From: Oscillospiraceae bacterium
Lineage (GTDB): Bacteria; Bacillota; Clostridia; Oscillospirales; Ruminococcaceae
Assembly (NCBI GenBank): GCA_029098085.1
Contig: JAQXNQ010000280.1
Span: 1 to 6,882 of the forward strand
Length of the DNA stretch: 6,882 nucleotides
Reading direction: 5' to 3'
Positions 1 to 6,280 of this stretch are shown in pieces. The number at the start of each line of letters is the position of its first letter. The stretch's first letter is position 1. The notes under the pieces are model-generated. The model saw only the letters and a program-made list of their open reading frames with translations, ran no database searches and was not told the origin of the DNA. Made by a program: the position numbers and the translations under genes.

Positions 1-1
1 C

Positions 2-874
2 GACAGCGTGCTGCTGGGCGCGGTGGGCGGCCCCAAGTGGGACGGCGTTGCCAAGGAGATCCGCCCCGAGGCGGCGCTGCTGGGCATCCGCTCCGCCATG
101 GGCCTGTACGCCAACCTGCGTCCCGCCCGGCTGTTCCCCCAACTGGCCAGCGCCTCCCCCCTGAAGCCCGAGATCGTGGAGAAGGGCATCGACCTGATGA
201 TGGTCCGGGAGCTGATCGGCGGCGCCTATTTCGGTGAGCACAAGACGGTGGAGGAGGGCGGTGAGCTGCGCGCTCACGATGACATGACCTATTCCGAGCA
301 TGAGATCCGCCGCATTGCCCACACCGCCTTCCAGACCGCCCGCAAGCGGGACAGCCGGGTCATCTCGGTGGACAAGGCCAACGTCCTGGATTCCTCCCGC
401 CTGTGGAGAAAGGTGGTGCATCAGGTGGCCGCCGAGTATCCCGACGTGACCTGCACCGATATGCTGGTAGACAACACCGCCATGCAGCTGGTGAAGAATC
501 CCTCCCAGTTTGACGTGGTGGTCACCGAGAACCTGTTCGGCGACATCCTGTCCGATGAGTCCAGCATGATCACCGGCTCCATCGGCATGATGGCCTCCGC
601 CTCCCTGGGCGAAGGCACCAGAGGCATGTACGAGCCCATCCACGGCTCCGCCCCCGACATCGCCGGCCAGAATCTGGCCAACCCCATCGGCACCATCCTC
701 TCCGCCGCCATGATGCTGCGGTACAGCTTTGATCTGACCGCCGAGGCCGACGCCATCGAGGCCGCTGTCAATCAGGTGCTGGACGAGGGCTACCGCACCG
801 CCGATATTATGAGCGAGGGCATGAAGCGGGTCAGCTGCTCCGAAATGGGCAGCCTTGTCGCCGCACGGATCTGA
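2..874 (+). CDS. leuB: 3-isopropylmalate dehydrogenase, 3' part (5' end outside window)
   Basis: This enzyme oxidatively decarboxylates (2R,3S)-3-isopropylmalate to 2-oxoisocaproate with NAD+ and a divalent metal, in cytosolic leucine biosynthesis. The frame is open from base 2, so the gene is cut by the window edge; about 290 residues are visible of a usual 355-360, and roughly the first 65-70 are missing. Visible family motifs in order are LLGAVGGPKWD just after the edge, ANLRPARLF (substrate-binding arginines), MMVRELIGGAYFGEH, VDKANVLDSS with the catalytic lysine (about 368-397), LVDN followed by ENLFGDILSDE with the metal-binding aspartates (about 533-560), and MYEPIHGSAPDIAGQNLANP, the NAD-specific adenine-binding loop (629-688). 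The GTG at base 8 lies inside a conserved motif and is not the start. The gene ends with TGA, and 80 bases separate it from the next gene, which belongs to a different pathway. It is probably the last gene of a leu operon. The assignment is very secure. Confidence 0.96.
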   Translation, partial: DSVLLGAVGGPKWDGVAKEIRPEAALLGIRSAMGLYANLRPARLFPQLASASPLKPEIVEKGIDLMMVRELIGGAYFGEHKTVEEGGELRAHDDMTYSEHEIRRIAHTAFQTARKRDSRVISVDKANVLDSSRLWRKVVHQVAAEYPDVTCTDMLVDNTAMQLVKNPSQFDVVVTENLFGDILSDESSMITGSIGMMASASLGEGTRGMYEPIHGSAPDIAGQNLANPIGTILSAAMMLRYSFDLTAEADAIEAAVNQVLDEGYRTADIMSEGMKRVSCSEMGSLVAARI

Positions 875-954
875 GCCTGCAGCTGGTGTCCCCATGGGGC
901 GCCGGCTTTGCTGCATCTGTCTGAAATTGTCATCATAAGCAAAGGAGATTTTTT

Positions 955-1671
955 ATGCTGCGCATCACTGTCTGGAACGAAAATCTGCACGAAAAGGAGT
1001 CGCCCGAGGTGGCGGCGCTCCATCCGAACGGCCTGCACGAGACCGTTGCGGCTGCCCTGCGAACCGAGGAGGATTTTGTCGTCCGCACTGCCACACTGGA
1101 TCAGCCGGAGTGCGGCCTCAGCGAGGAGGTGCTCGCTGAGACCGATGTGCTGTTCTGGTGGGGCCATATGGGCCACGACCGGGTGCCCGATGAGGTAGTC
1201 GACCGGGTGCAGGATCATGTTCTCCGGGGCATGGGGCTGGTGGTGCTCCATTCGGGGCATTTTTCCAAGATCTTCCGCAGGCTCTGCGGCACCCCCTGCA
1301 GCCTGGGCTGGCACGACGACGCCCGGGAACGGGTCTTCACCGTCAATCCCGCCCATCCCATCGCCCAGGGCATCCCGGCCCATTTCGAGATTCCCAATGA
1401 GGAGTGCTACTGCGAGCCCTTTGCCATCCCCGAGCCGGATGAGCTGGTCTTTCTGGCCTGGTTCAGCACCGGAGAGGTCTTCCGGGCGGGCTGCTGCTTC
1501 CATCGGGGATACGGCCGCATCTTCTACTTCCAGCCGGGTCATGAAACGGCCCAGTCCTTCGGCGTCCCCGCCGTGCAGCAGATTTACCGCAACGCCGCCC
1601 GCTGGGCCGCGCCGGTCAAACAGGTGCCGGAGATCGACTGTCCCTGGATCGCTCCGCTGGAGCAGGGCTGA
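955..1671 (+). CDS. ThuA-family protein (trehalose-utilisation / glutamine-amidotransferase-like fold)
   Basis: The 238-residue product is a clear member of the ThuA family, which has a class I glutamine-amidotransferase-like fold. Rhizobial ThuA works with ThuB in disaccharide utilisation, but the reaction of most bacterial homologues is not settled. Family motifs seen are the N-terminal ITVWNENLHE (4-13), TDVLFWWGHMGHD (63-75), GMGLVVLHSGHFSKIFRRL (92-110), NPAHPIAQGI (131-140), the glutamate-rich IPNEECYCEPF (146-156), FSTGEVFRAGC (170-180) and GRIFYFQPGHET (187-198). The family stretch usually written EEMYGE reads EECYCE here, and the segment after GHET is A-Q-S-F rather than the more common Y-P-x-Y. 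The start is the ATG at 955, preceded by AAAGGAG (941-947) at a 7-base spacing. There is no signal peptide or membrane segment, so it is cytoplasmic. It is followed by a P-loop kinase and a galactonate operon, consistent with a role in sugar or sugar-acid metabolism, although no substrate can be read from the sequence. Confidence 0.88.
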   Translation: MLRITVWNENLHEKESPEVAALHPNGLHETVAAALRTEEDFVVRTATLDQPECGLSEEVLAETDVLFWWGHMGHDRVPDEVVDRVQDHVLRGMGLVVLHSGHFSKIFRRLCGTPCSLGWHDDARERVFTVNPAHPIAQGIPAHFEIPNEECYCEPFAIPEPDELVFLAWFSTGEVFRAGCCFHRGYGRIFYFQPGHETAQSFGVPAVQQIYRNAARWAAPVKQVPEIDCPWIAPLEQG

Positions 1672-1685
1672 TGCCGCGTCCGGCA
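1672..1685 (+). other. small hairpin directly after the ThuA-family stop codon
   Basis: TGCCG and CGGCA form a perfect 5-bp stem around the 4-base loop CGTC, beginning at the base after the TGA. There is no T-run behind it, so it is not a standard intrinsic terminator. It could slow 3' exonucleases or be chance in GC-rich DNA. Confidence 0.25.
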
Positions 1686-1727
1686 GGACGGGCCAGGTGA
1701 CGCCCCACTGCGACAGGAGAAATTCCT

Positions 1728-2246
1728 ATGAAACGTCTGATTTTTGTCGGCGGCACCATGGGCGCCGGCAAGACCACCGTCAGTGAGCTGCTCCGCAAAA
1801 AGCTGCCGCCCTCGGTTTTTCTGGATGGGGATTGGTGCTGGATGCTGGAGCCGTTTACGGTGGACGAAACCAATAAGCGGATGGTGCAGGAAAACATCGT
1901 CTTTCTGCTGCGACAGTTTCTGCAGAATCCCAATATTGAAACCGTGATCTTCTGCTGGGTCATGCACCAGCAGGAGATCATCGACGGGCTGCTGGAGCGG
2001 CTGTCCGATCTGGAATTCCGGTTTTATGGCTTTTCCATCCTCTGCTCGGAGGAGGGGCTGCGGCAGCGGCTGGAGCGGGACATCGCTTCGGGAAAGCGGA
2101 CGCCGGATGTGCTGGAGCGCTCCCTGCCCCGGCTTCCCCTCTACCGTCGGCTGAACACCATTCTCATTGACGGGGATCAAACTCCGGAGGAGGAAGCGGA
2201 GGAGATGCTGCGGCATATCCGGGTAGCGGAGCGGGGGATGAAATGA
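1728..2246 (+). CDS. small P-loop NTPase, nucleoside/gluconate-kinase-like, substrate unknown
   Basis: The 172-residue product has the build of a single-domain P-loop small-molecule kinase. A Walker A motif lies at residues 9-16 (GTMGAGKT) after a hydrophobic first strand (LIFVGG). The second strand ends in FLDGDW (31-36), the place where shikimate-, gluconate- and adenylate-type kinases carry substrate-binding acidic residues. A third strand, TVIFCWVMH, spans 72-80. An arginine-rich stretch (112-141) resembles the mobile lid, and ILIDGDQTPEEEAEEM (145-160) resembles the C-terminal adenine-contact strand and helix of this superfamily. The start ATG is preceded by AGGAG (1715-1719) at a spacing of about 8 bases. 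It lies 56 bases after the ThuA-family gene and before the galactonate promoter. Phosphorylation of a nucleoside, sugar or sugar acid are all possible; the pathway already has its own kinase (dgoK), so this one is not needed for KDGal phosphorylation. The superfamily is secure, the substrate is unknown. Confidence 0.82.
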   Translation: MKRLIFVGGTMGAGKTTVSELLRKKLPPSVFLDGDWCWMLEPFTVDETNKRMVQENIVFLLRQFLQNPNIETVIFCWVMHQQEIIDGLLERLSDLEFRFYGFSILCSEEGLRQRLERDIASGKRTPDVLERSLPRLPLYRRLNTILIDGDQTPEEEAEEMLRHIRVAERGMK

Positions 2247-2276
2247 AGACTTCTGCTCAGCGTCACGTTTTTTATA

Positions 2277-2305
2277 TTGACAAAATCAGCGCGGGGGGTT
2301 ACACT
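2277..2305 (+). promoter_or_regulatory. vegetative (sigma-A type) promoter for the dgo operon
   Basis: A perfect -35 box TTGACA (2277-2282) is followed after 17 bases by TACACT (2300-2305), which matches TATAAT at four of six positions including the first two and the last. Transcription should start near 2311-2313, about 43 bases before the dgoD start codon. It sits in the 108-base gap after the kinase gene, the largest gap inside the same-strand run, so dgoD and the genes behind it can be transcribed separately from thuA and the kinase. Activity is an inference from consensus. Confidence 0.66.
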
Positions 2306-2317
2306 GCTGTTGACAGC
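2306..2317. promoter_or_regulatory. palindrome at the predicted transcription start, candidate operator
   Basis: GCTGT-TG-ACAGC is a perfect 5-bp dyad with a 2-base centre. It begins at the base after the -10 box and covers the likely transcription start, where a repressor would block initiation. Galactonate operons elsewhere are often controlled by GntR-family repressors such as DgoR, but no regulator gene is in this window and the dyad is short, so the role is tentative. Confidence 0.35.
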
Positions 2318-2354
2318 CAAACCGCTTTGAAGGGCTCTGAAAGGAGAACAGAAG

Positions 2355-3500
2355 ATGAAAATTGCGAAAATTGAACTGTTCAAGGTACCTCCCCGCTGGC
2401 TTTTTCTCAAGATGACCACCGACGATGGCCTGGTCGGATGGGGGGAGCCGGTCTGCGAGGGCAAGGCGGACACCGTCGCCGCTGCCGTCAAGGAGCTGGG
2501 AGAGGCGCTGATCGGCCACAGCGCAGCGGATGTGGAGGACGCGTTTCAGCAGATGTACCGCACCGGCTTTTACCGGGGCGGCCCGATCCTGACCAGCGCC
2601 CTGTCCGGCATTGAGCAGGCCATGTGGGACATCAAGGGCAAGGCACTGGGTGTGCCGGTATACGAGCTGCTGGGCGGAAAATGCCGCGACCGGATTGAGG
2701 TGTACCGCTGGATCGGCGGCGACCATCCCCGGGACACTGGCCGCGCCGCGCAGGAGGCCGCCGCGCAGGGCTATCACGCCGTCAAGATGAACGGCACGGA
2801 CGAGCTGCGGTGGATCGATACCTATGACAAGCTGGAAGCCACCGTGGAACGGGTGGCCGCCATCCGGGAGGCCGTGCCGGATATGCGCATCGCGGTGGAC
2901 TTTCACGGCCGGGTGCACAAAACCATGGCCAAGCAGCTGATCCATATGCTGGAGCCCTATCACCTGATGTTTATTGAGGAGCCGGTGCTTTGCGAAAATG
3001 AGGAGGAATTCCTGGAATTTGCCCGCACCTGCCATACGCCCATCGCCACAGGGGAGCGTAATTTTACCCGCTGGGGCTTTAAGCGGATGCTGACCCGAGG
3101 CGGCGTGGACATCATTCAGCCCGATGTCAGCCACTGCGGCGGCATTCTGGAGACTCGCAAAATCGCGGCCATGGCCGAGTGCTTTGACACGGCGGTGGCG
3201 CTGCACTGTCCGCTGGGTCCCATCGCGCTGGCGGCTTGTCTGCAGGTGGATTTCTGCACGCCCAACGCCTTTATTCAGGAGCAGAGCGCCGGCATCCACT
3301 ATAACGATGGATACGACCTGCTCAACTACATCTCCAATCCGGAGGTGTTCCGGTATCAGGACGGCATGTGCAGTCTGCTGACCGGCCCCGGTCTGGGCAT
3401 TGAAGTGAACGAAGCCTATGTCCGCCGGATGGCGGAGCAGGGGCACGACTGGCATAATCCCATCTGGCGGGATGGGGATGGCGTCATCGCCGAATGGTGA
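2355..3500 (+). CDS. dgoD: D-galactonate dehydratase
   Basis: This enzyme dehydrates D-galactonate to 2-dehydro-3-deoxy-D-galactonate using Mg2+, the first step of galactonate catabolism in the cytoplasm. The 381-residue product is nearly the length of E. coli DgoD (382) and resembles it from end to end, for example PPRWLFLK (12-19), GFYRGGPIL (71-79), MWDIKGKALGVPV (90-102), HCPLGPIALAAC (284-295) and the C-terminal ending AEW. Enolase-superfamily catalytic residues are in place: metal ligands D182, E208 (in FIEEP) and E234 (in ATGER); H184 in VDFHGR; the D257/H284 pair (QPDVSH and ALHCP); and E309 in IQEQS. These match the E. coli positions with an offset of one. The start ATG has AAGGAG (2341-2346) at an 8-base spacing. 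It heads the transcription unit behind the 2277-2305 promoter. The close match and the aldolase and kinase behind it make galactonate specificity likely, although related dehydratases for other sugar acids exist. Confidence 0.95.
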   Translation: MKIAKIELFKVPPRWLFLKMTTDDGLVGWGEPVCEGKADTVAAAVKELGEALIGHSAADVEDAFQQMYRTGFYRGGPILTSALSGIEQAMWDIKGKALGVPVYELLGGKCRDRIEVYRWIGGDHPRDTGRAAQEAAAQGYHAVKMNGTDELRWIDTYDKLEATVERVAAIREAVPDMRIAVDFHGRVHKTMAKQLIHMLEPYHLMFIEEPVLCENEEEFLEFARTCHTPIATGERNFTRWGFKRMLTRGGVDIIQPDVSHCGGILETRKIAAMAECFDTAVALHCPLGPIALAACLQVDFCTPNAFIQEQSAGIHYNDGYDLLNYISNPEVFRYQDGMCSLLTGPGLGIEVNEAYVRRMAEQGHDWHNPIWRDGDGVIAEW

Positions 3501-3528
3501 CGCCGGAGAGCTTTGCGGGAGGATCAAA

Positions 3529-4203
3529 ATGAGACGGACTCATGAACAGGCGCTGGAGCAGCTGAAGCGGCACCGCCTGGTGGCGATTCTGCGGGGGGTG
3601 CCCATGGAGCGGGTGCCCGGCGTGGTGCAGGCCCTGCTGGATGGCGGAGTGCGGGTGCTGGAATTTACCTTCGATCACACCGGACCGGAGGATGTGGCGC
3701 GCAATGCCGAAAAGATCCGCTATGTGACGGAGCGGTATGGCGATCAGCTGCTGGTGGGCTGCGGTACGGCCCTTTCGGTGCAGGAGGTGGAGGCTGCCTT
3801 CGAAGCGGGCGGTCAGCTGGCCATCATGCCGAACACCGATGCGGCGGTGATCCGCCGGGCCAGAGAGCTGGACATGGTGACCATGCCCGGCGCCCTGACT
3901 CCTACCGAGGTGGTGGCCGCCTGGAATGCCGGAGCGGATATGGTCAAGCTGTTCCCGGCGGGAGAGCTGGGCCCCCGCTATATCAAGGCGGTGCGCGGCC
4001 CCCTGAGCCATATTCCGCTGAGCGCCGTGGGCGGCGTCCGGCCGGAAAATGTGCCGGACTTTCTGGATGCGGGAATTTGCTGCTTCGGCGTGGGCGGACA
4101 GCTGGTTTTGCCGGAAGCGGTGAAAAGCGGGGATGATCAGGCCATCTGCGACCGGGCCAGAGCCTTTACGGATGCCATTGATGAGTGGGAGAAGAGACAA
4201 TGA
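3529..4203 (+). CDS. dgoA: KDPGal/KDPG aldolase (2-dehydro-3-deoxy-6-phosphogalactonate aldolase)
   Basis: The enzyme cleaves 2-dehydro-3-deoxy-6-phospho-D-galactonate (or the gluconate epimer) to pyruvate and D-glyceraldehyde 3-phosphate. The 224-residue class I aldolase of the Eda/DgoA family shows AILRG (19-23), catalytic E45 in VLEFTF, VGCGTAL (76-82), the Schiff-base lysine K140 in MVKLFPAGELGP (138-149), and the phosphate-binding loop SAVGGVRPEN (165-174). The ATG at 3529 is chosen because GGGAGGA (3517-3523) precedes it; the frame stays open upstream to 3418 inside dgoD, but that extension overlaps dgoD and is not part of the family. It lies 28 bases after dgoD, and its TGA overlaps the dgoK ATG. 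Between dgoD and dgoK the KDPGal substrate is the natural choice, but Eda-type enzymes can accept both epimers, so it may also serve the Entner-Doudoroff route. Confidence 0.92.
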   Translation: MRRTHEQALEQLKRHRLVAILRGVPMERVPGVVQALLDGGVRVLEFTFDHTGPEDVARNAEKIRYVTERYGDQLLVGCGTALSVQEVEAAFEAGGQLAIMPNTDAAVIRRARELDMVTMPGALTPTEVVAAWNAGADMVKLFPAGELGPRYIKAVRGPLSHIPLSAVGGVRPENVPDFLDAGICCFGVGGQLVLPEAVKSGDDQAICDRARAFTDAIDEWEKRQ

Positions 4204-5201
4204 AGCCGGTTCTGATCGTGGACGGAGGTACCACCAATCTCCGTGTCACCGCAGTCGATCCGCAGGGAAAGGTTCTCACAAGGGCGGAAGCACCCGGCGG
4301 CGTTCGGCACACGGCGGTGGACGGCCACAACGGCCGGCTGAAGGAAGCCCTGAAGCGATGCATCGACCAGGTGCTGGACAGCCTTGGATGCAAAGAAACG
4401 GATGTGGAGCGATGCATTGCCTTCGGCATGATTACCAGTAATATGGGGCTGTACGAGCTGCCCCACCTGATTGCGCCGGCCGGCTGCCGGGAACTGCATG
4501 ACGGCATGAAAACCGCCGTTTTTCCGGAAATCGCCCCCTTTCCGGTGACCTTTATCCCGGGGGTACGCAATACGGCAGACAGGGTGGATGAGCAGACCTG
4601 CTCCCGCATGGACATGATGCGGGGAGAGGAGACCGAGGCCATCGGCCTGTACCGGCTGCTTCAGCCCGGAGAGGCCTGCGTGTTCGTGCTGCCCGGATCT
4701 CATAACAAGTTTGTGCAGCTGGATGGGCAGGGGCGGATTCTGGGCTGCATGACGTCGATTTCCGGGGAGCTGCTGGATGCGCTGACCCATCACACCATTC
4801 TGGCGGACAGCGTGGAGCACAGCTTCTGCTCCGCTGAGACCTATGACCGCACCTTCGCTCTGCGCGGAGCGGCCGAGTGCATGGAAAACGGCCTGGGGCG
4901 CACGGCCTTTTCCGGCCGTATTCTGCAGACGCTCGGCGGGCAGTCGGCGGGACAGATTCAGAGCTGGCTGCTGGGAGCGGTGCTGGCGGAGGATGTGCGG
5001 GCGCTGCAGCGCTTGATCGGCAGCGCGGATGTTCCGGTTTATGTGGCGGGCAAGGCTCCCCTGCAGCAGGCCATGTGCGATGTGCTGTTGTCCTGCGCGG
5101 GCATACGGGCCATGCCGGTGGAGCCGGAGCTCTCGGGCCGGATGGGCATTTGCGGAGCGCTGGCCATTGCGTCGGGAGAAACCGCAGCGCCTTGCCGCTG
5201 A
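4200..5201 (+). CDS. dgoK: 2-dehydro-3-deoxygalactonokinase
   Basis: The kinase phosphorylates 2-dehydro-3-deoxy-D-galactonate at O6 with ATP, the second step of galactonate catabolism. The 333-residue product carries DgoK signatures: the N-terminal phosphate loop VDGGTTNLRV (7-16), MITSNMG (77-83) corresponding to MVGSNVG in E. coli, MRGEETEAIG (140-149), VLPGSHNKFVQLD (163-175), MTSISGELLDAL (184-195) and a C-terminal VYVAGKAPL (280-288). The ATG at 4200 forms an ATGA overlap with the aldolase stop, typical of translational coupling, with GGGAG (4187-4191) upstream. A GTG at 4185 in the same frame would add five residues but is less likely. It is about 40 residues longer than the 292-residue E. 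coli enzyme; most of the excess seems to lie in the middle and before the C-terminus. Family assignment is secure. Confidence 0.93.
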   Translation: MKPVLIVDGGTTNLRVTAVDPQGKVLTRAEAPGGVRHTAVDGHNGRLKEALKRCIDQVLDSLGCKETDVERCIAFGMITSNMGLYELPHLIAPAGCRELHDGMKTAVFPEIAPFPVTFIPGVRNTADRVDEQTCSRMDMMRGEETEAIGLYRLLQPGEACVFVLPGSHNKFVQLDGQGRILGCMTSISGELLDALTHHTILADSVEHSFCSAETYDRTFALRGAAECMENGLGRTAFSGRILQTLGGQSAGQIQSWLLGAVLAEDVRALQRLIGSADVPVYVAGKAPLQQAMCDVLLSCAGIRAMPVEPELSGRMGICGALAIASGETAAPCR

Positions 5202-5221
5202 GTTCATCAAGGAGGAAGAGT

Positions 5222-5992
5222 ATGGCCAACAAGAAATGGGACGCCGGCAGCTATGAGCAAAGCTGCTCCTTCGTCTACCGCTTCGGCAGCAGCGTCACCG
5301 AGCTGCTGACCCTGACCTCCGGCATGAGGGTGCTGGATCTGGGCTGCGGAAGCGGGGCGCTGACCGCCCAGCTGCGGGATCAGCTGCAGCCGGAGGGCGG
5401 AACGGTGCTGGGGGTGGACGCTTCAGCGGAGATGCTGGCGCTGGCCCGGGAGCATTATCCCGACATTCCGTTTCAGCAGATGGACGCCCGGTATCTTTCC
5501 TTTTCGGAGGAATTTGACGCGGTTTTTTCCAACGCCGTTTTTCACTGGATCGACCGGGAGGAGCAGCCGCTGCTGCTGGCGGGCATCGCCAGGGCATTGA
5601 AGCCCGGCGGACAGCTCTGCTGCGAGTTTGGCGGAGCGGGCTGCGGAGGACGGGTTCATGCCGCCCTGAAAAAAGCCTTTGAACGGCGGGGGCTTTGCTA
5701 CCGCTTTCCTTTCTATTTTCCCACCATCGGGGAGTACGCGCCCCAGCTGGAGCGGGCGGGGCTGCTGCTCACCCATGCCTTTCTCTTTGACCGTCCCACC
5801 CCCATGGCAGGGGAGAAGGGGTTGGAGACCTGGATCCGGATGTTCGTGACAGCGCCCTTCGGGGGACTGTCAGAGAAGGAGACCGCTGCCATCATTCACG
5901 AGACGGAGGACGAGCTGCGGGAAAGCATGTTCGACGGGGAAAGCTGGATCATCGACTATGTGCGTATCCGCCTGCGGGCGGTGAAGGTCTGA
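5222..5992 (+). CDS. class I SAM-dependent methyltransferase, trans-aconitate-methyltransferase-like
   Basis: The 256-residue product has a Rossmann-type SAM-binding fold. Motif I is VLDLGCGSG (37-45), the acidic residue ending strand 2 is D66 in LGVDAS, D88 lies in QMDARY where the adenine is contacted, VFSNAVFHWI (101-110) is the motif IV region, and ALKPGG (125-130) is the conserved turn. The FSNAVFHW stretch and the C-terminal FDRPTPMAGEKGLETW (189-204) recall trans-aconitate 2-methyltransferase (Tam) and related small-molecule methyltransferases, but the real substrate is unknown. The ATG at 5222 follows AAGGAGG (5209-5215) at a 6-base spacing; the open frame extends far upstream into dgoK but without homology. 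It begins 20 bases after dgoK and is probably the last gene of that transcript. No methylation step is known in galactonate catabolism, so co-transcription may simply be convenient. There is no signal peptide or membrane segment. Confidence 0.87.
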   Translation: MANKKWDAGSYEQSCSFVYRFGSSVTELLTLTSGMRVLDLGCGSGALTAQLRDQLQPEGGTVLGVDASAEMLALAREHYPDIPFQQMDARYLSFSEEFDAVFSNAVFHWIDREEQPLLLAGIARALKPGGQLCCEFGGAGCGGRVHAALKKAFERRGLCYRFPFYFPTIGEYAPQLERAGLLLTHAFLFDRPTPMAGEKGLETWIRMFVTAPFGGLSEKETAAIIHETEDELRESMFDGESWIIDYVRIRLRAVKV

Positions 5993-6085
5993 GTGCTTTT
6001 GCGGGCTGCAGGAAAAGAGGTTTTTGAGTCGGCAGCGCGCGAATGATAGTGAAGAGCTTTGGAAAACCGCTTTCTGCGGTCGCTC

Positions 6086-6150
6086 AAAATTGGCAATATC
6101 GATACGAAAACGTCAGAATAAACACAAAAGCTACCGGTTCTGTCAATTTT
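6086..6150. repeat. inverted pair bounding a 65-base AT-rich segment
   Basis: AAAATTGGCA (6086-6095) and TGTCAATTTT (6141-6150) are inverted copies with nine Watson-Crick pairs and one G-T pair, 45 bases apart. They could fold as a long hairpin or mark the ends of a tiny MITE-like remnant. No flanking target duplication is evident to me, so its origin is uncertain. Confidence 0.35.
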
Positions 6151-6167
6151 CAAGGGCGGTACGCCCG

Positions 6168-6201
6168 ATTCACCTTCACTATTCACTATTCACCATTCAC
6201 T
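6168..6201. repeat. five-unit tandem repeat, consensus ATTCACY
   Basis: The units are ATTCACC (6168-6174), TTCACT (6175-6180, one base short), ATTCACT (6181-6187), ATTCACC (6188-6194) and ATTCACT (6195-6201). The unit is 7 bases with a T/C alternation at the last position. The array is non-coding and lies upstream of the terminator. I recall similar ATTCACTATTCACC strings from intergenic repeats in Clostridia genomes, but cannot confirm that here. No function can be read from it. Confidence 0.7.
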
Positions 6202-6243
6202 GCGTGTCATGCGCTGCCTCTTAGCACACCTTACCGACACGCA

Positions 6244-6276
6244 AAAACGCAGCGGCCATCCAAACCGCTGCGTTTT
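6244..6276. terminator. strong bidirectional intrinsic terminator between convergent genes
   Basis: AAAACGCAGCGG (6244-6255) and CCGCTGCGTTTT (6265-6276) form a perfect 12-bp stem with a 9-base loop, with an A-run on the 5' side and a T-run on the 3' side. On the minus strand the T-run continues to five Ts, ending 34-38 bases after the regulator stop codon (6281-6283). It therefore terminates the minus-strand regulator and can also stop read-through from the plus-strand galactonate operon. Confidence 0.88.
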
Positions 6277-6280
6277 CCTT

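Larger units (their letters stand above)
5993..6243. other. non-coding gap with short inverted and tandem repeats
   Basis: I see no credible gene here. The short frames (for example 6024-6224 and 6043-6291, plus strand) have no ribosome binding site and no recognisable domain. Base composition is clearly more AT-rich than the genes on the left. It holds ACCGC/GCGGT (6066-6080), a 10-bp inverted pair with one G-T (6086-6095 with 6141-6150), a GGGCG-GTA-CGCCC hairpin (6154-6166) and a short tandem repeat. The make-up resembles an intergenic repeat or degraded small element rather than a regulatory leader. No convincing intrinsic terminator directly follows the methyltransferase gene. Confidence 0.55.

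Noticed and set aside
890..899. Palindrome CCCCATGGGG after leuB as a terminator or operator
   Set aside because: No loop can form within a 10-base perfect palindrome without losing pairs, and no T-run follows; it could be chance in GC-rich DNA.
908..939. Promoter for the ThuA-family gene (TTGCTG with CATAAG downstream)
   Set aside because: Spacing is about 20 bases and both boxes are poor matches; not strong enough to report as a feature.
790..1542. 250-codon minus-strand open frame across the leuB end and the ThuA-family gene
   Set aside because: It overlaps two well-supported plus-strand genes and has no recognisable domain.
2286..3527. 413-codon open frame on the minus strand, opposite dgoD
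   Set aside because: It is the antisense of a gene with full-length DgoD homology and intact catalytic residues; long antisense frames are expected in GC-rich coding DNA, and the translation shows no domain.
4137..5210. 357-codon minus-strand open frame opposite dgoK
   Set aside because: Antisense shadow of dgoK; low-complexity His/Arg/Gln-rich translation with no recognisable family.
5996..6025. Intrinsic terminator directly after the methyltransferase gene (CTTTT...AAAAG followed by a T-run)
   Set aside because: The stem is only five A-T-rich pairs around a poorly paired interior; the 6244-6276 hairpin is far stronger.
6168..6201. CRISPR-like array
   Set aside because: Units are only 7 bases and directly adjacent, with no spacers and no cas genes.
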